A stretch of 64,000 bases of DNA from positions 310,001-374,000 of the forward strand of contig NW_020167546.1 in NCBI RefSeq assembly GCF_001641265.1, in the 5' to 3' direction. Shown here piece by piece: positions 32,020 through 44,089 of the stretch. The translations under genes were made by a program, and so were the position numbers. The notes beneath the pieces are model-generated. The model worked only from the letters and a program-made list of their open reading frames with translations. It searched no databases and was not told the DNA's origin. Position 1 is the first letter of the stretch. Every line of letters starts with the position of its first letter. This DNA comes from Pseudogymnoascus destructans. Its lineage: Eukaryota > Ascomycota > Leotiomycetes > Thelebolales > Thelebolaceae.

Positions 32020-32453
32020 GGAGATGTGGGAAGTCATGAGAAGTGTTGAGAGAAGTTCTCTTACTACAGATGGCGCACACGGGCGTTTGGTCTCACAAGT
32101 CTCTGGTATGCCGTCCTTTATAATTTCAAAGGGGGGTACGGAAGAGGTTCGGATTCGGCCCAGAAAAAGCACACAGCAATGTCCACGAGAGCATTTCGAT
32201 GAGTTGTGGGAAGCCCCGCGGTGTGGGGAGCTTAGAATTTTGTATATATGTAATGCATGGATTGTATTCACCCAAATCACATGAAATGATCATACTAATA
32301 CGTGAGGCAAGACAAACAAAGTACAGAACATAAACTTTGGTATCATTCCTACCATAGTCGTACCGCTACTCCACTAACGCCTTCCTGGGCGCCATCAGAA
32401 ATACCCACACCCAACATTTGTATCATGCACCTCACAAATTCCACTACAACAGT
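32020..32453. other. Convergent intergenic region
   Basis: Between the 3' ends of GPI11 and gamma-tubulin. No gene or repeat recognised. Confidence 0.5.
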
Positions 32454-34074
32454 TCAAACCCTCTTATCCCCCGCCTCATTCTGCGGCGCCTCCTCACCCA
32501 TATAATCCGCATCCTCCGCAGCCTCATACTCGGCAATCAAATCTGTCACGACCTCCCTACTCTCATCAAACTCGTCCAAGTTCTCCGCAAACGGCGCCGT
32601 CTTCTTATACCCCTCCATAAACGCATTCCGCTTCCTCATCCCATCATACTGCCTCACAATCCGCTTAAACAGCGTCGCGATGCTCGTGTGGTTCGCCAGC
32701 ATCAGCCCGCTGACTCGGTGCTGCATCTCCACGTACGGCGACCGCTTCGTCAGCGCGACCTGGATGGATGCCGGGCCCCAGGGGATGAAGGTCGCGAGGC
32801 GGCGCTCGCGGATGCGGAGGAGCGATTTGTGCACGTCGGTTGGGTCGACCTCGCCTTGGATGACGTTGAGGATGGAGATGTAGCAGGACTTCTTGGAGGG
32901 GTTGGTGGAGACCATGCGGTTCTTGGGCTGGAGGAGGCGGCGCATGACGTCAAGGACGGTGGTTTTGCGGACGGTCTTGGCCGCTTCGAGAGAGGTGCCG
33001 GTGAATGGCGTGTAGGAGGTCATCAGGAAGTGGCAGCGGGGGGTGGGGATTAGACTGGCGATGATGGAGACGAGGTCGTTGTGCATGTATCCTGGGTATC
33101 GTAGGGGTGTTGTGGATGCGGACATAACTGTGGAGACCTGTTTGACGTTATTACTTTGATGCCTTCAACAAAAATAAGAATTACGTGGGCATACCAGTTG
33201 GTTGGTCTGCTGGAAGGAGGGCTCCTGGACGTGAAGCCTATCCGCAGCAATCCTCGAGAGCGCTCCGTTATCAAGGACAACCACCGAGTCCGCATTCTGC
33301 GTAAGCCGCCTCATTGCCAACAAGCTGTTGTATGGGTGGACAACAACATCTCCGGCGTTCGTTGTATCCGGGAAAACACTGTACGTCTGTATGATCTTCT
33401 TTGGGAACCGGTCATTCAGTCTTTCTAACAGGAACGATCCGAGACCTGAGCCCGTTCCACCAGCGATTGAGTGCAGCATCATGAAGCCCTCGAGCGAGTC
33501 GCTTCCGTCGGCCTCGCGGTCAATCATTTCCATGATGTCTTCGTGCACCGACTCTCCGGTTTGGTATCCATCACCCCAGTTGTTCGCAGCTCCGACGCCG
33601 TCCTTTCCAACGAAGAAGTTCTCGGGGTTGTATATGTTTTTGTAGGGTCCAGATTGAATGCCGGCGATAACCTAGGGGTGTCAGTATGTAGCATTCTCTA
33701 TAGCCGTAATCCTAGACGTACTCGAGGTTCTAAATCGATCAGGATCGCTCGGGGGATGTATCGTGTGTCGTCGGACTGGTAGAAGAAGACGTCCTTGCGA
33801 TCGCCGCCTTCCGTCGCAAAGTCCTCGAGGTTTCCATCCTGGCTAATACCATGTTCCTGGCAAAGTTGCTGCCAAAACTGGCTTCCAACTATATATCATT
33901 AGTATCCTGAGGAGCATTGCCCGCCTGGAGCAAGTCGATTTATGGGACCAAGTAAGAGCGCTGGACATACTGCTGTTGCCGCACTGGCCCGCCTGGACTG
34001 TAATGATTTCTCTAGATTCAAAAGTCAGGAACACAGTCGTTGAACTCAGGTGAGCGGGATATTTACCTAGGCAT
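32454..34074 (-). CDS. mipA: Gamma-tubulin
   Basis: Five exons on the minus strand, 34074-34067, 34011-33971, 33888-33722, 33671-33195 and 33137-32454, give 458 residues, the usual length. The first exon encodes only MPR with a split codon, leading to EIITVQAGQCGNSIGSQFW. The tubulin GTP-binding signature GGTGSGLGS is present, with LERLNDRFPKKIIQTYSVFP, which separates gamma from alpha and beta tubulins. The product nucleates microtubules at the spindle pole body. The C-terminal acidic tail is EDADYMGEE followed by APQNEAGDKRV. Introns are 46-82 nt with GT-AG ends. Confidence 0.96.
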
Positions 34075-34424
34075 TATTACAGCATTGGGCGCATTCGTGG
34101 TGCTGGTGTTGGGGGTGAGGTCAATAAAAGCTAGGGAGACGCGTTTCGTGGGGTTGTTTCGCTTCGTGTCGCGATTGGCACTTTATTATCGCGGCCCAAG
34201 CCAAGCGTTTCTCAACGTCATTCTGAAAGGCTTTGGGTCTCAATTTTAATCGCAAAATATAACCTTATGGAGTGGTGGAATCACATTATTTCATTCGTAA
34301 TATATGTTCTATAAAGTAGTGCTTATATTGCACTACGAGGACGGCGCTGCCAGCACTGTTCCTCGGCGGCATATTTCATGTGAAACAGACAATCATAAAT
34401 TCTAAGTAGCTGTATGCTCTCCAG
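34075..34424. other. Short intergenic region
   Basis: Upstream of gamma-tubulin and downstream of the phosphodiesterase gene (both minus). Holds the gamma-tubulin promoter. Nothing else seen. Confidence 0.5.
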
Positions 34425-35632
34425 CTACGAGGAAGACTTTCCCGTTGTGACCTCCTCGGGGTGTATCCGCATCTCCTCCGGCTTGATGGAGTATCCAAAC
34501 CTGAGCCTGAATATAAATCCGAATACCGATACCAATAAATTCACCCACGCCAGGTTATGATAATCCCTTAGACTCACCCAGTCCAGGGGTTTCTTCTCAT
34601 CGTAACCGTCAACCACCCCCAAATACTTCTTTGGATCATCTGTTATGACCCCATCAACGCCCTTGCTTATACTCCACTTCATCCACTTCTCTTCGTTGAC
34701 AGTCCACAGGAACACAGGGCGGTTTAATGCCTTGCAGTCTGCCAAAAACTGGTCTCCCCACGGCCCAACCATGATCTTTTGGAGCATGTTAAACGACACA
34801 TTGGGAACCTTCAAAAATTGGCGCGCATATGATATGCTGAAACCAATATGCGTGATTGGAAATCCAGGTAGGTATTTTGAGCAAAGCGGCAAGAACTCAG
34901 TCTATACGTGGTCAGTACCTGGATTATCAAGCATTCAGGTAGTTACTTACTGCCCAGCATCCGAGCACTATCCTCTCTTTCCACGGCGTTGATGGTTTTG
35001 CTTGGGCGATTGTTTCGCTGATCAACCGCATCAGGTCGTCTGAATCGTTGTCTAACTGTTCAAGCTTGTTAAATACACGGTGGTTTCAAAATACCAGGGG
35101 ATAATTACCTTGAGGTCGAGAAGGACCCATATATGCTGCAGCCCGGGGCTCGTAACATAGTTTAGTAGATCCAGGAGGCGAGGCATGGACTGCTTCGGCT
35201 CGGCCACTGTACGAAGTGTCTTAATGTACGACCACTCGCAGTCAATAATCTTCTTGTCCAGGCCAAAGCAGCGCTTAAGAGTTTTGTCCTAGAGGTTCAT
35301 TAGCCCAGCTCATAAAGTCATGGTAGAAGGACACAAACATGCGAGAGTACCACCACACCGTCCTTTGTTAAGTGAACATCGGTTTCAATGGCATCGGCGC
35401 CGACCTTGACAACACCCTCGAAGGCGGCCATAGAGTTCTCAGGGAAGGCTGCCTTGTAGCCCCGATGGCCGATAGCCTGCGGTCTTCGCTTGCCATCGGC
35501 ATTTTCCCTGGCAATCGTAAAATTAGCTGTATTTTCATCAGCTGAGGCTGGAGAAGATGTAGGCAGCGAACGAACGGTGGGGTGCAATGGTTCTCCCAGC
35601 AGTGGCGTCCATTGCTGCTCTGTGGTATCCAA
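34425..35632 (-). CDS. Glycerophosphodiester phosphodiesterase domain protein
   Basis: Exons (to 35339), 35288-35109, 35055-34951 and 34901-34425 keep one frame for about 350 residues. The GDPD fold is clear: QAIGHRGYKAAFPENSMAAF, ETDVHLTKDGVVVLSHD (the catalytic HD is joined across intron 1) and the late block VFLWTVNEEKWMKW with GVDGVITDDPKKYL. Family enzymes hydrolyse glycerophosphodiesters or related lipids to glycerol-3-phosphate plus an alcohol. A hydrophobic segment near the C-terminus (WVNLLVSVFGFIF) suggests membrane attachment. The 5' end is unsure: no in-frame ATG lies before the domain in this exon. The frame runs back to a stop near 35665 and the position given is a TTG, so an upstream exon or a non-AUG start is likely. 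Confidence 0.85.
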
Positions 35633-36265
35633 TTTCCAGATGCGACGAGGTAGATAAAATCAAATAGAAGCCGTTACTTCTAATATGAGATGCTGTAGTT
35701 CACAGCAATGATTATAGCTCCACTTTCCACGTTGTTGGGGATATATATGTATATCAGCGTGATGACATCAGAAGGGCTGCAATGGTATTCAGCTCAAATG
35801 CCAACGACTAGGATTCTACAAATTGCCGACCCCAAACTAGAAAGTGGGCACTTTACACATCAATGTAATTCAGTACTTCGGTTTGCCCCTTCTGTGGAGA
35901 ACAAAGGGAAAGGGCATCCCGTCGTTCACCGGGGTGACGATCGCGGTTTGGGCTCGGCTGGCTCTTCGTGTTGTATAACCGGCGGCTCCGACTATTCGCT
36001 GCTCGCCCATGAGGTAAGATTCATCGCCCTATTGGCTAGCTATAGCAAGGTTATTTGGCTCTCCCCATGCTTATGATCCTTCATGTGCTGATGCCCCACT
36101 ATGCCGCAGGTATGTGCCCAGAGGCTGGCGATACTATTAACATTGCATGTAAGCTTCAAATAGTGGACATTAGAGGTAAACTTTATAGACAGAGCATCCG
36201 CAAAATTTCTATTCCCTCTAAATTCCAGACGCCAAGTCCCCCATTCATCTAGATAGACGGACCCT
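35633..36265. other. Intergenic region
   Basis: Between two minus-strand genes. No convincing gene. May hold a missing first exon of the phosphodiesterase gene. Confidence 0.4.
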
Positions 36266-37332
36266 TCAATTCAAAGCCCTCATAACCCCCTCAAAAGCCA
36301 CCAGCGCCATCGCATTCGCCGGGAACGCGCGCAGAAAGCACGGCAGGAACCCCCTCCAGTAGCCCCTCCACCCATTCTCTCTATAAACTGCCACCGCCGC
36401 GCTCCTCCAGTTATGGAACTTCCTCACACCATCATTCAATCCGCCTCCCAGCGGATCAGTCATTACGCGCTGCTTCACCACATCACTTGGGTAACTCGTG
36501 CACCAAAAGACCTGCGCGCTCAACCCTCCGGCCCAGAAATTAATCGCTGGCGTGCTCAGGCTCGTATTCTCGGTCAATTTTCTCGTGAAGATATCGTAGC
36601 TGCCCCACCAGCAGAAGAAGAAGCTGCGGAAGAGTACTGTGGCCGTAAGACCGTGGTAGAGACCTGGGACACCGTGGAAGCGGTAGATCTTCTGGATCGC
36701 GTCGACGGGCCCTTTGTACAGTCGCTCTGCCTTATTAGAGGAGTACTGGACTTGTAGACGCGCTTTGATATGTTCCACCGGCGCAGCGATGAAGCTGACA
36801 GTTGACCCAGCCATGACACCGGCGATAGCGTGGCCGATAACGGGGAGCTTATGGGGCTTCTGTTCATGTCCGATTGGGAGCGCCGCGAAGGAGGAGGGTG
36901 TGGCAGCAAGAGGAGGCGTGAACACGTTCTGGTGTAGGAATTTCCGGTAGAATGTGAGGGAGCCGAGCATGACGCTGTCCATGAACATCCATCCTATCAA
37001 TGGGGGCGTGGCGCCCTTATAGAGGCCCACGACGCCTTCGTTGCGGATCGTTTGCATGAGGCATTGTAGGGGCCCGTTGAACTGGGATGACTTCGAGGTT
37101 TGGAGGCGGACTTTGATCGTATCGAAGGGGTGGCCGACTGCGCGCGAGATGTCAGTGTCTTGTCCTCGGTTTAGCTCTTCATGGGAAGCTTACCTGCAAG
37201 CTTCGTGATCCCAGAGAAGACGCCAGCGAGGAAGCCCTTGTAATTTTGCTGTTTTGGCGAAGCACTGCTTTTATCTGGCGCCCCTGCGCTCTGCAATTTC
37301 AGGCCATTCCGGCTCACTGGTTCTGCGGACAT
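36266..37332 (-). CDS. Mitochondrial carrier (SLC25 family)
   Basis: Exons 37332-37194 and 37137-36266 (56-nt intron) give 336 residues. Three carrier repeats each have the Px[DE]xx[KR] signature: PFDTIK (HPFDTIKVRLQ), PVEHIK (APVEHIKARLQ) and PSDVVK (YPSDVVKQRVM). The protein lies in the inner mitochondrial membrane and swaps a small metabolite. The overall look is closest to the amino-acid/ornithine/carnitine-type branch (YMC, ORT or CRC relatives), but the substrate is not determined by what can be read here. The N-terminal 35 residues are polar and not a clear targeting peptide, as is usual for this family. Confidence 0.9.
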
Positions 37333-37988
37333 CGACTTGACGACCTAATCGCACATCATCTAGCTCTCCGGGTGGCTGGCGTTATCTGGATTATGCAGTG
37401 TTGGCGATAACTGGACAAATTAGTCCTCCAATCCATAAGTGGACGGCCGTTACAGCTTCTTCGCCATAGATCAGGCAGCTAACGTACAGTAAATGGAGAC
37501 TATGGCGGGTTTATTTCGTGATACAATATGGGAGTCACTGATGGAGATATTTCGGATGTCGGAGCTCAATCGCTATCGATTATTAGCCGGCGGGCGATCT
37601 TCAGGGTTCTACAAACCCCGTCAGCCTTTCCAATGGAACATTTGCTGCAAGGCACATATCTCAAAATTATAGATGGCTCATAGACGCTCAGATCTGAAGT
37701 ATATAAAAGCGTTTAAATATCGTTAAGACCGGGACAATGTCACTTGGGCGATTGGTAAGTGTAGAGGGATAATACGGCATTTTCTCACTGGTTATCAAGA
37801 CGACACCGCGAGCAATATCGGCCAATTGATGGGATTAGAGCGCAATGGACATTCGGTCATGGATATCACAGACAGGCATTGCAAAGAGAAAGATATGTAA
37901 CGGTAGAAGTGCATTTGGCTAGCTAGAATTAACTACTACCAGGCAGCTTGCTTCCACTGCATTGTGTGTCCGAAGGAGAGCAGAAAAT
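37333..37988. other. Intergenic region
   Basis: Between the carrier and RPL22, both minus. Contains the carrier promoter. No other feature seen. Confidence 0.45.
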
Positions 37989-38554
37989 CTACTCCTCATC
38001 ATCCTCAGCCTCGTCGTTGACGACGTTGAAGAAGCGGAGCTCGTAAACACCCTTGGAGGTGGAAACGACACGGAGCCAGTCACGGAGCTGCTGCTTCTTG
38101 AGGAACTTCTTGGTACTGTAACGGAATCAGTATGTGTTGCTCGACCGTGGCTACGACAGCCAGTAGAGAAATACTCACAGGTACTTGAGGTATCTTCCGG
38201 AGAACTCCTGGTGGGCGATGACCTCGATCTTGCCCTCACCCTGCTGGGAGATCTGGATGGTGTCGCCGAGGTTTCCGGTACGGCCGTCAACCTTGATCTT
38301 GTCCTGGAGGAACTTCTCGAAGGCAGAGACATCGAAGATCTTGTCAGACGCCGGCTGGGAGGCGTTGATGATGAACTTCTTGGTGATCTTGGCCTGCTTG
38401 CCCTTCGCGGATTTCTGTATAAAAAATAGTCTTAGCCTACTGTATCACGCCGCAGCGACATCGTGCCTTGAAGGCCATGAGGCCAGGAAGGATGATGAAG
38501 CCTAGCCAACAGCAAAGCAGTTCCGGGACATAAACGTACGGTGTTAGGAGCCAT
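37989..38554 (-). CDS. RPL22: 60S ribosomal protein L22
   Basis: Exons 38554-38540, 38414-38179 and 38115-37989 give 125 residues, the normal length. The first exon is only MAPNT, followed by a 125-nt intron, a common arrangement in fungal ribosomal protein genes. Diagnostic text includes ITKKFIINASQPASDKIFDV, FLQDKIKVDGRTGNLGD, FSGRYLKYLTKKFLKKQQLRD and the acidic end VVNDEAEDDEE. A component of the large cytosolic ribosomal subunit. Confidence 0.96.
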
Positions 38555-39639
38555 TTTGAATGTTGACTGGTGGTCGCAAAGAAGTATAATCCTACGCCTT
38601 GTCGATTGTCGATGAAGATCCAGGTAAAATAGTCTGTCGCGATCAAATCAGAGGATTGTGGGTGCCAAGAGTTTTGGCGCTATCCACTTTTGTGTTAGCA
38701 CGGCAATAGGGCTTTACGGAACAACATTTAGGCAGGGCCGCCTTGGCAAATATTACAACTTTATCAAATCACGTGAATTCAGCTGATCGCAGGTGATTAA
38801 CAAGGTTGATATATTGTTTTTGTATTAAGTAGAAGGATATTAAGAGCTGCTATAGACAAAAACAAAAGGCAAAAGAGAATCAAGTTGCTTGGGACTTGAA
38901 CCCCGAAACCAGACGAACTGAGTTTCCAAGTCACACGCACTCGCGTGACAACTGCCAGGCGTTGATACTTACCAACTGAGCCATACCTCCCTGGCAGGAC
39001 TTACTGGAGGGGCGCTTAATGGCAGCCATGTAGCCGCATTAGACGTGTTTGCTTCTGGGTGAGTCTCTCAAAGGGAAAAGGGAATGTTGACAAACTGAAA
39101 TCGACATCACGTGATTACAGAACCTGATTAAGATATGAGAGTTCTGTAAAACGTTGGAATTCACCACGGGCCAGACTGCACTCCCTTGCTTCAACCTCAA
39201 CGTTCAACGCCTTTCACAACAACACAAAGGAACCGAGCCGTAACTGAAGTATGTAGACCCTTTTTACTTCGGACTATATTCGACGGCATACAACACACCT
39301 ATTGTCAAATACTTCAAGAGAACAAACAGTTGGAGCCTCGTGGGCATGTTGAGTGAGATCGAAACTACAGCCGTGTAACCTCACCTCGACAGCCTTACAC
39401 ACTACACCTCAACCGCGACAGTAGCACTTGACCTGCTGTCAATACGACATCACAACTCTTTGTGCCTGTTTTCACTTCCTCCAACACTTCACACCCTCAA
39501 ACTTCCCTGATTAACCTTCATACTTTTTTCGGACCACCACCTTCTTCACACAAATCACCTTGGTGGCTAATCAACCAAAGCTCATTCTACCCACTGTCAC
39601 CTCTCAAACAGTTTACCTCTCGACACTACATCACCAGCC
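38555..39639. other. Divergent intergenic region with a tRNA-like stretch
   Basis: Separates RPL22 (minus) from the coiled-coil gene (plus). On the minus strand, 38887-38996 has a good pol III A box (TGGCTCAGTTGG) and B box (GGTTCAAGTCC), but the acceptor and T stems do not pair, so at most a tRNA relic. The remainder is the promoter and leader of the coiled-coil gene. Confidence 0.45.
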
Positions 39640-42618
39640 ATGGTGCGAAAGCGTATCGTCGCCAAACCTGCGAACCCTCCGCCATTTGCCCCTACTTCTG
39701 ACCAGGATGCTCAGATCGAAGCCTTGGCTACCTTCTTAGATACTGGCAGTCCTCTAAGCGAACCTATTCAATCGACAGGCCCTCCAGCAATAATGCCAAC
39801 ATTCGTCTACCAAGGTTTACCCCAGGGTGGTTACAATGTGCGATCTAACGAGGAGCGTGGCGGAAGCCAAAACTTGGTATATCGTTTTCAGAACACCGAG
39901 CAAGATATGAAGACTATTTTGCGCGAGCTCGACGAAGAAGAAGAACGCTTGTGGAAGATAATCGATTTGAAGAAGGCTCCTGTGCTAGTGAGTAAATTTA
40001 AGCAAGCGGAGGGATTCGAGAGGCATTACAGCCAGTTTCGCGATTCCGAGGTCCTGAACGATCTAAACGAGAGCATTGGTGCACTTACAGGCCATATCTC
40101 CACTGACGAACAAATCAAACTTCATGCCAAGTTGCAGAGCATTACGGAACAATTGAAAGCCACGCCTCTAAATACCCAAGTCTATTTAACCCACCCAGAC
40201 GGCTCGCCCAATGAAAATGCATTTGAACAAGAAGCGGCTGTACAGAAGATGCTGCAGGAAATTTCTGATCTTAATACGAATATTAAGCTCTGGGCGAACA
40301 CGGATAACAAAACCAAAGAACTGGCGAACGATGCCCAAGAGCTGGCAGAGGAGGCTAAAGAACCAGTGAGAGAGAAGAGTGACGAAGTTGAATGGGACAC
40401 CAAAAACGCCATCCCCAAGACTAAACCTCTTATAATCCGCTCTGGTCAGAGCTATGAGTCGATATCGATGCCACCCATGGACACGCAGGGTCCAGAGTTA
40501 ACTGCAGATACTAATCATAGCTCTCCACATACCAGAGATGCTACCAGAGATGCTATGTCGGCACCCGAACCCGATGTGAAAACCGAACTCGAAGTGAAAA
40601 GTGAGAGGGAACAACCTGCGATTCAGGACTTCGGAACGACTGGAGGTGAAAACATAATCGCTGCTGATTGGGCACATTTACCCACCGCCAAACCCGTCAT
40701 GTATGCCGATGTTTCCCATTCCAAAAAGAACATCGACCTCTGGGTTGCCTTCTGGAGCGGCGACAAAAGTACTTGGGACCCATTGCACGAGTATTTGATC
40801 GGATTCCCAAAGTCAGCACGCGATGGCATATGGGAAGAACGAATGAACTGGCTTAGAAAGGGCACATGTGATCCGGCTTTACCAGATGTATGGGTTCCCA
40901 AACCATTGGATAAAGCAGCACGCTCCGCTGGAAGACAGATAGACAAGGTTGACTTGTCTCTAATCAAGGAGCTGATCGATAAACAGAACATGAAAACGGC
41001 AGTTGATAGCGAGCAACTCTTCAAGAAGCTCGAGGCGCTCCAGAAACCGTCTCAACTTTGGGGCAACGTGGACATCCCCCGCCAGAAAGCCGTTCGTAAT
41101 GCCCCCGCCCAAAAAATCAACGTCCGCGCTGCTATCCCAGTTACTCAGGGCCCATTGGGTTTTGCTCGAGATTTCCACGACCCAACAAGACACGAGCGCC
41201 AGCTAGCGCAACATGACGTTGTGCAGCGCGAGGATCAGATACAGAAGCGCTCGGATCACCTGCACGAGATTGGTAGCTCGCTGCTAGACCTCGAGATGCA
41301 GCGACATGAGGCCCAAATCGTGTTGAAGCGGCGCGAGAAGCGTCAACGGGAGCTCGCGGAGCTGCTACACAAGCGCGAACAGAACCTGAAGAACCGCGAG
41401 CTGGAGTGGGAGAAGCACCAGAACCAGCGACAGGGCACCGAAGGGCTGCTGAAGCAGCGTGAGGAGCATTTGCACAAGCGCGAGAAGCAGCAACAGGAGA
41501 TCGATGGGCTGCTACAGAAGCTTGAGGAGAAGTTACAGGAGCGTGAGTTCCAGTTGGCGGAGCGTGAGCACAGTGTGCAAAACCGCCAGGTCGAGTGGGA
41601 GAAGCACCAAGAGCCACAGCGGGAGATTGAGAGGCTGTTGCAACAGCGCCTGGAGCAATTACAGAAGCGTGAATGCCAACTGCAGACTCGTGGGAGCCTG
41701 CTACAGACTCGTGAAGATCAGTCGCTAAAACGCGAGGACCAGCAGTTGACCCGCGACACACTGTTGCAGCGCCACGAGGCTGATATAGAAGCTAGAATAG
41801 CCACAACGAAGCAGCAAGCTACGGAGATGCAGGAAAAGTTGACGCAGCTGACCAATGCTCGCGAAAAGCTGACGAGGGATACCGCGAAGCAAAATGGTGA
41901 TATAGGTAAGCGCACCCAGCTAGTCGGGAAACGAGAGGCGGCAGTGGCGTCTCGCGAAAAATGCTTGGAGAAGCTCAGGATGAGTCTACACAAGCAGTAT
42001 AAGGTGTTAATGGATGAATCGGAAAAGGCCTGTGTCGATTGGGGCGGGTCATCAACAGGGGACTGGCCGAGTGTGCTCGAGCTGGCGGTGCAGGTCAAGA
42101 TGTACGTCGAAGCCAAGGTTTTGCAATGGAACCAAAATGAAACCGAATTGGCGGATCTTAATAAGATGGCGGTGGAGATCGAGGAGGAGGCCAAGAGGGT
42201 GATTTTCGGAGGCAGAAAGATTAAGCTCGCAGATGTTAAGAAGGTGGCCGCAGTTCTCACGGCGAATGACGAGAGGGATGCTGTAGTCCTTATAGAGGCG
42301 AAGAACAAATTCACCGGTATTCAGGAGTGGAACAGACGTCACGGGAATATTCCTGCTGCCACTTCAGCGGAGGACAACGAGCCCACCGCATGGAGCATAT
42401 TTACGACCGAGCAGCCCCTAGCCTCCACTCTTTTCGATGGCTGCTCCGGTAAATGGGGATGCGTATGTGCGACGTGTCGCGAGCGGGACAATATCTGGAA
42501 CGTCCACATGCAAGCTTCTGACAAGAACTGTGGCGCGAAGGTCTCCGATTCTCGTGCTGGGAGTTCCTCCGGGGAGTGCAGATGCACATGGGGAGCATGT
42601 AAGTGGTGTACGAGCTAA
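39640..42618 (+). CDS. Large coiled-coil protein with cysteine-rich C-terminus, function unknown
   Basis: One uninterrupted frame of 992 residues. The first 330 residues are mixed helical and disordered (QNTEQDMKTILRELDEEEERLW, then D/T/E-rich linkers). A globular-looking block follows near residues 345-440 (WVAFWSGDKSTWDPLHEYLIGF...WEERMNWLRKGT). From about 520 to 800 it is a long coiled coil made of repeating REKQ/LQKREEQL-type heptads. The last 60 residues carry a cysteine cluster (CVCATCRE, CRCTWGACKWC), which could bind metal. I recognise no known domain. Such proteins are often lineage-specific. Codon use looks host-like and there are no stops over 3 kb, so it is probably a real gene. 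Confidence 0.72.
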   Translation: MVRKRIVAKPANPPPFAPTSDQDAQIEALATFLDTGSPLSEPIQSTGPPAIMPTFVYQGLPQGGYNVRSNEERGGSQNLVYRFQNTEQDMKTILRELDEEEERLWKIIDLKKAPVLVSKFKQAEGFERHYSQFRDSEVLNDLNESIGALTGHISTDEQIKLHAKLQSITEQLKATPLNTQVYLTHPDGSPNENAFEQEAAVQKMLQEISDLNTNIKLWANTDNKTKELANDAQELAEEAKEPVREKSDEVEWDTKNAIPKTKPLIIRSGQSYESISMPPMDTQGPELTADTNHSSPHTRDATRDAMSAPEPDVKTELEVKSEREQPAIQDFGTTGGENIIAADWAHLPTAKPVMYADVSHSKKNIDLWVAFWSGDKSTWDPLHEYLIGFPKSARDGIWEERMNWLRKGTCDPALPDVWVPKPLDKAARSAGRQIDKVDLSLIKELIDKQNMKTAVDSEQLFKKLEALQKPSQLWGNVDIPRQKAVRNAPAQKINVRAAIPVTQGPLGFARDFHDPTRHERQLAQHDVVQREDQIQKRSDHLHEIGSSLLDLEMQRHEAQIVLKRREKRQRELAELLHKREQNLKNRELEWEKHQNQRQGTEGLLKQREEHLHKREKQQQEIDGLLQKLEEKLQEREFQLAEREHSVQNRQVEWEKHQEPQREIERLLQQRLEQLQKRECQLQTRGSLLQTREDQSLKREDQQLTRDTLLQRHEADIEARIATTKQQATEMQEKLTQLTNAREKLTRDTAKQNGDIGKRTQLVGKREAAVASREKCLEKLRMSLHKQYKVLMDESEKACVDWGGSSTGDWPSVLELAVQVKMYVEAKVLQWNQNETELADLNKMAVEIEEEAKRVIFGGRKIKLADVKKVAAVLTANDERDAVVLIEAKNKFTGIQEWNRRHGNIPAATSAEDNEPTAWSIFTTEQPLASTLFDGCSGKWGCVCATCRERDNIWNVHMQASDKNCGAKVSDSRAGSSSGECRCTWGACKWCTS

Positions 42619-44089
42619 GAAGCTCGCCGCTTCATCTTCAACCAAAAATTGGCCAAGCAAAGGATATGAGAAACCCCCCTTCTTCAGCAAGAATGATACC
42701 GCGGCGGGTTGGTGATGCGAATCTGTCGAAGGACGCAAACAGCGAACTGACGAGGACGAAACCGAGCGGCTTCCATATGGCACCCTCAAGAGCTCGAGAA
42801 TACCGAACCGACGAAGACGTGGCCTAGGAAGCTTGAACGGCACCGTAATAGCTCGAGCACATTCATATAATCTTCTCTTTCTCACGCCCTTGCACGTAAC
42901 ATCTCTGATTTTTTATTTTGCTTCGCAACGACGAAACGAATGCATTCCACGGCCTCTTCTCTTTCCCCAGGCGTCACCAGCAGCGCGGCGTACCATCCCC
43001 AAGCACGAGATAACGGGGTACCTTTTGTGAACACCCAGTCACAGATTCCTTCTTCGTCTTCTTCACTCGGCGTCGGGGCGGTGGCACGGTACAACATTTC
43101 CATGGGCGACGGAAGGACGGAATGGGCCGGATGGCGTTGCACACCTACATGGTTTCTTAGCTAGTTTTGCGCACAGCATTTGTCCATAAGGCGGGAAGGA
43201 TGAATTGAAGTTCTCTCCATCTGATTCTGCGATCTCGGCCGGCCTGTCAGCTAGGCGGGTAAGTGATCGTGCATTGTGCTGTAACTTATACCGCTGTAAC
43301 CCGTAAACCATTAAACCCCTTATCCATGCCGCGGATCCATAGAAGGATGAATTAGCCTCCCCCCCCCCCCTCCCTTCCCTCTCTCCCGATCCTGCCATCT
43401 CGGTATTTAAACGGTCCAGACCAGCCCAGCCGGTAGACCACAAGGCTGCAGAAATGCGCAAGCCACAAGCCGGTAAAACATCCCTGTCCATGTCGTCCCC
43501 TCCCATCTCCACCCGGTCGCACTACAGGGTATCCACAACCCCCACCATCAGCCTTAGTAGAGCAGTGAGTTAGGTATCCCATCCCATCCCTTCCGTTGCA
43601 ATAAGACACAAACCACGTAGCTCCCCGTCTAGACCAATGCACATCAAATGGGGGCACAGAAACGGAATGGAATGGGGGAATCATCATGTATTAAAATTTC
43701 TCAACTATCAACCACCAGAGCTCCCCATCTGACTCCCCCACATCCACCATCCACACCCCGATGTTTGTGTGTAACAACGACCCCTTATAGCGCAGCGCAA
43801 ATACCAGCGTCCGTAGACTACCGAGACGACCCGTTCGCACTGTTCGGCGCCCCCGACAAGTTCCAGTACCGCGCATTACGTCAGGCTGGGCTGGGCATTA
43901 CGTCGTATCCTTCAGCCGCAGCGCAGGGGTGCGCGCTGGCTGGATGGGATGTAGGCCAAGCTTTTCCGGGATAGAAAGGAGCCGCGCAGGGGTGGTGGTA
44001 GAGTCGGGTCGGAGCGCGAAGTGATGCGATGCGGCGAGTCTCGGGTGCGAGAAGAAGAAGGAGGGAGGGTGCTGCGGGGGGTGACGCGC
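42619..44089. other. Convergent intergenic region
   Basis: 1.5 kb between the coiled-coil gene and PMP3. Short frames on both strands (for example minus 42882-43142) have no family resemblance. A C-run lies at 43360-43370. I see no gene that can be supported. Confidence 0.4.

Noticed and set aside
34040..34249. Plus-strand frame upstream of gamma-tubulin
   Set aside because: Overlaps the gamma-tubulin start region and its promoter, with no family similarity.
38887..38996. tRNA-like sequence on the minus strand with A and B boxes
   Set aside because: The box sequences are good, but the acceptor arms (GGAGGTA and GCAACTT) do not pair, the T stem has only three pairs, and no convincing anticodon arm can be drawn. 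At most a relic or SINE-like piece.
42882..43142. Short minus-strand frame downstream of the coiled-coil gene
   Set aside because: 86 codons with no recognisable features, no neighbouring exons and no start support.
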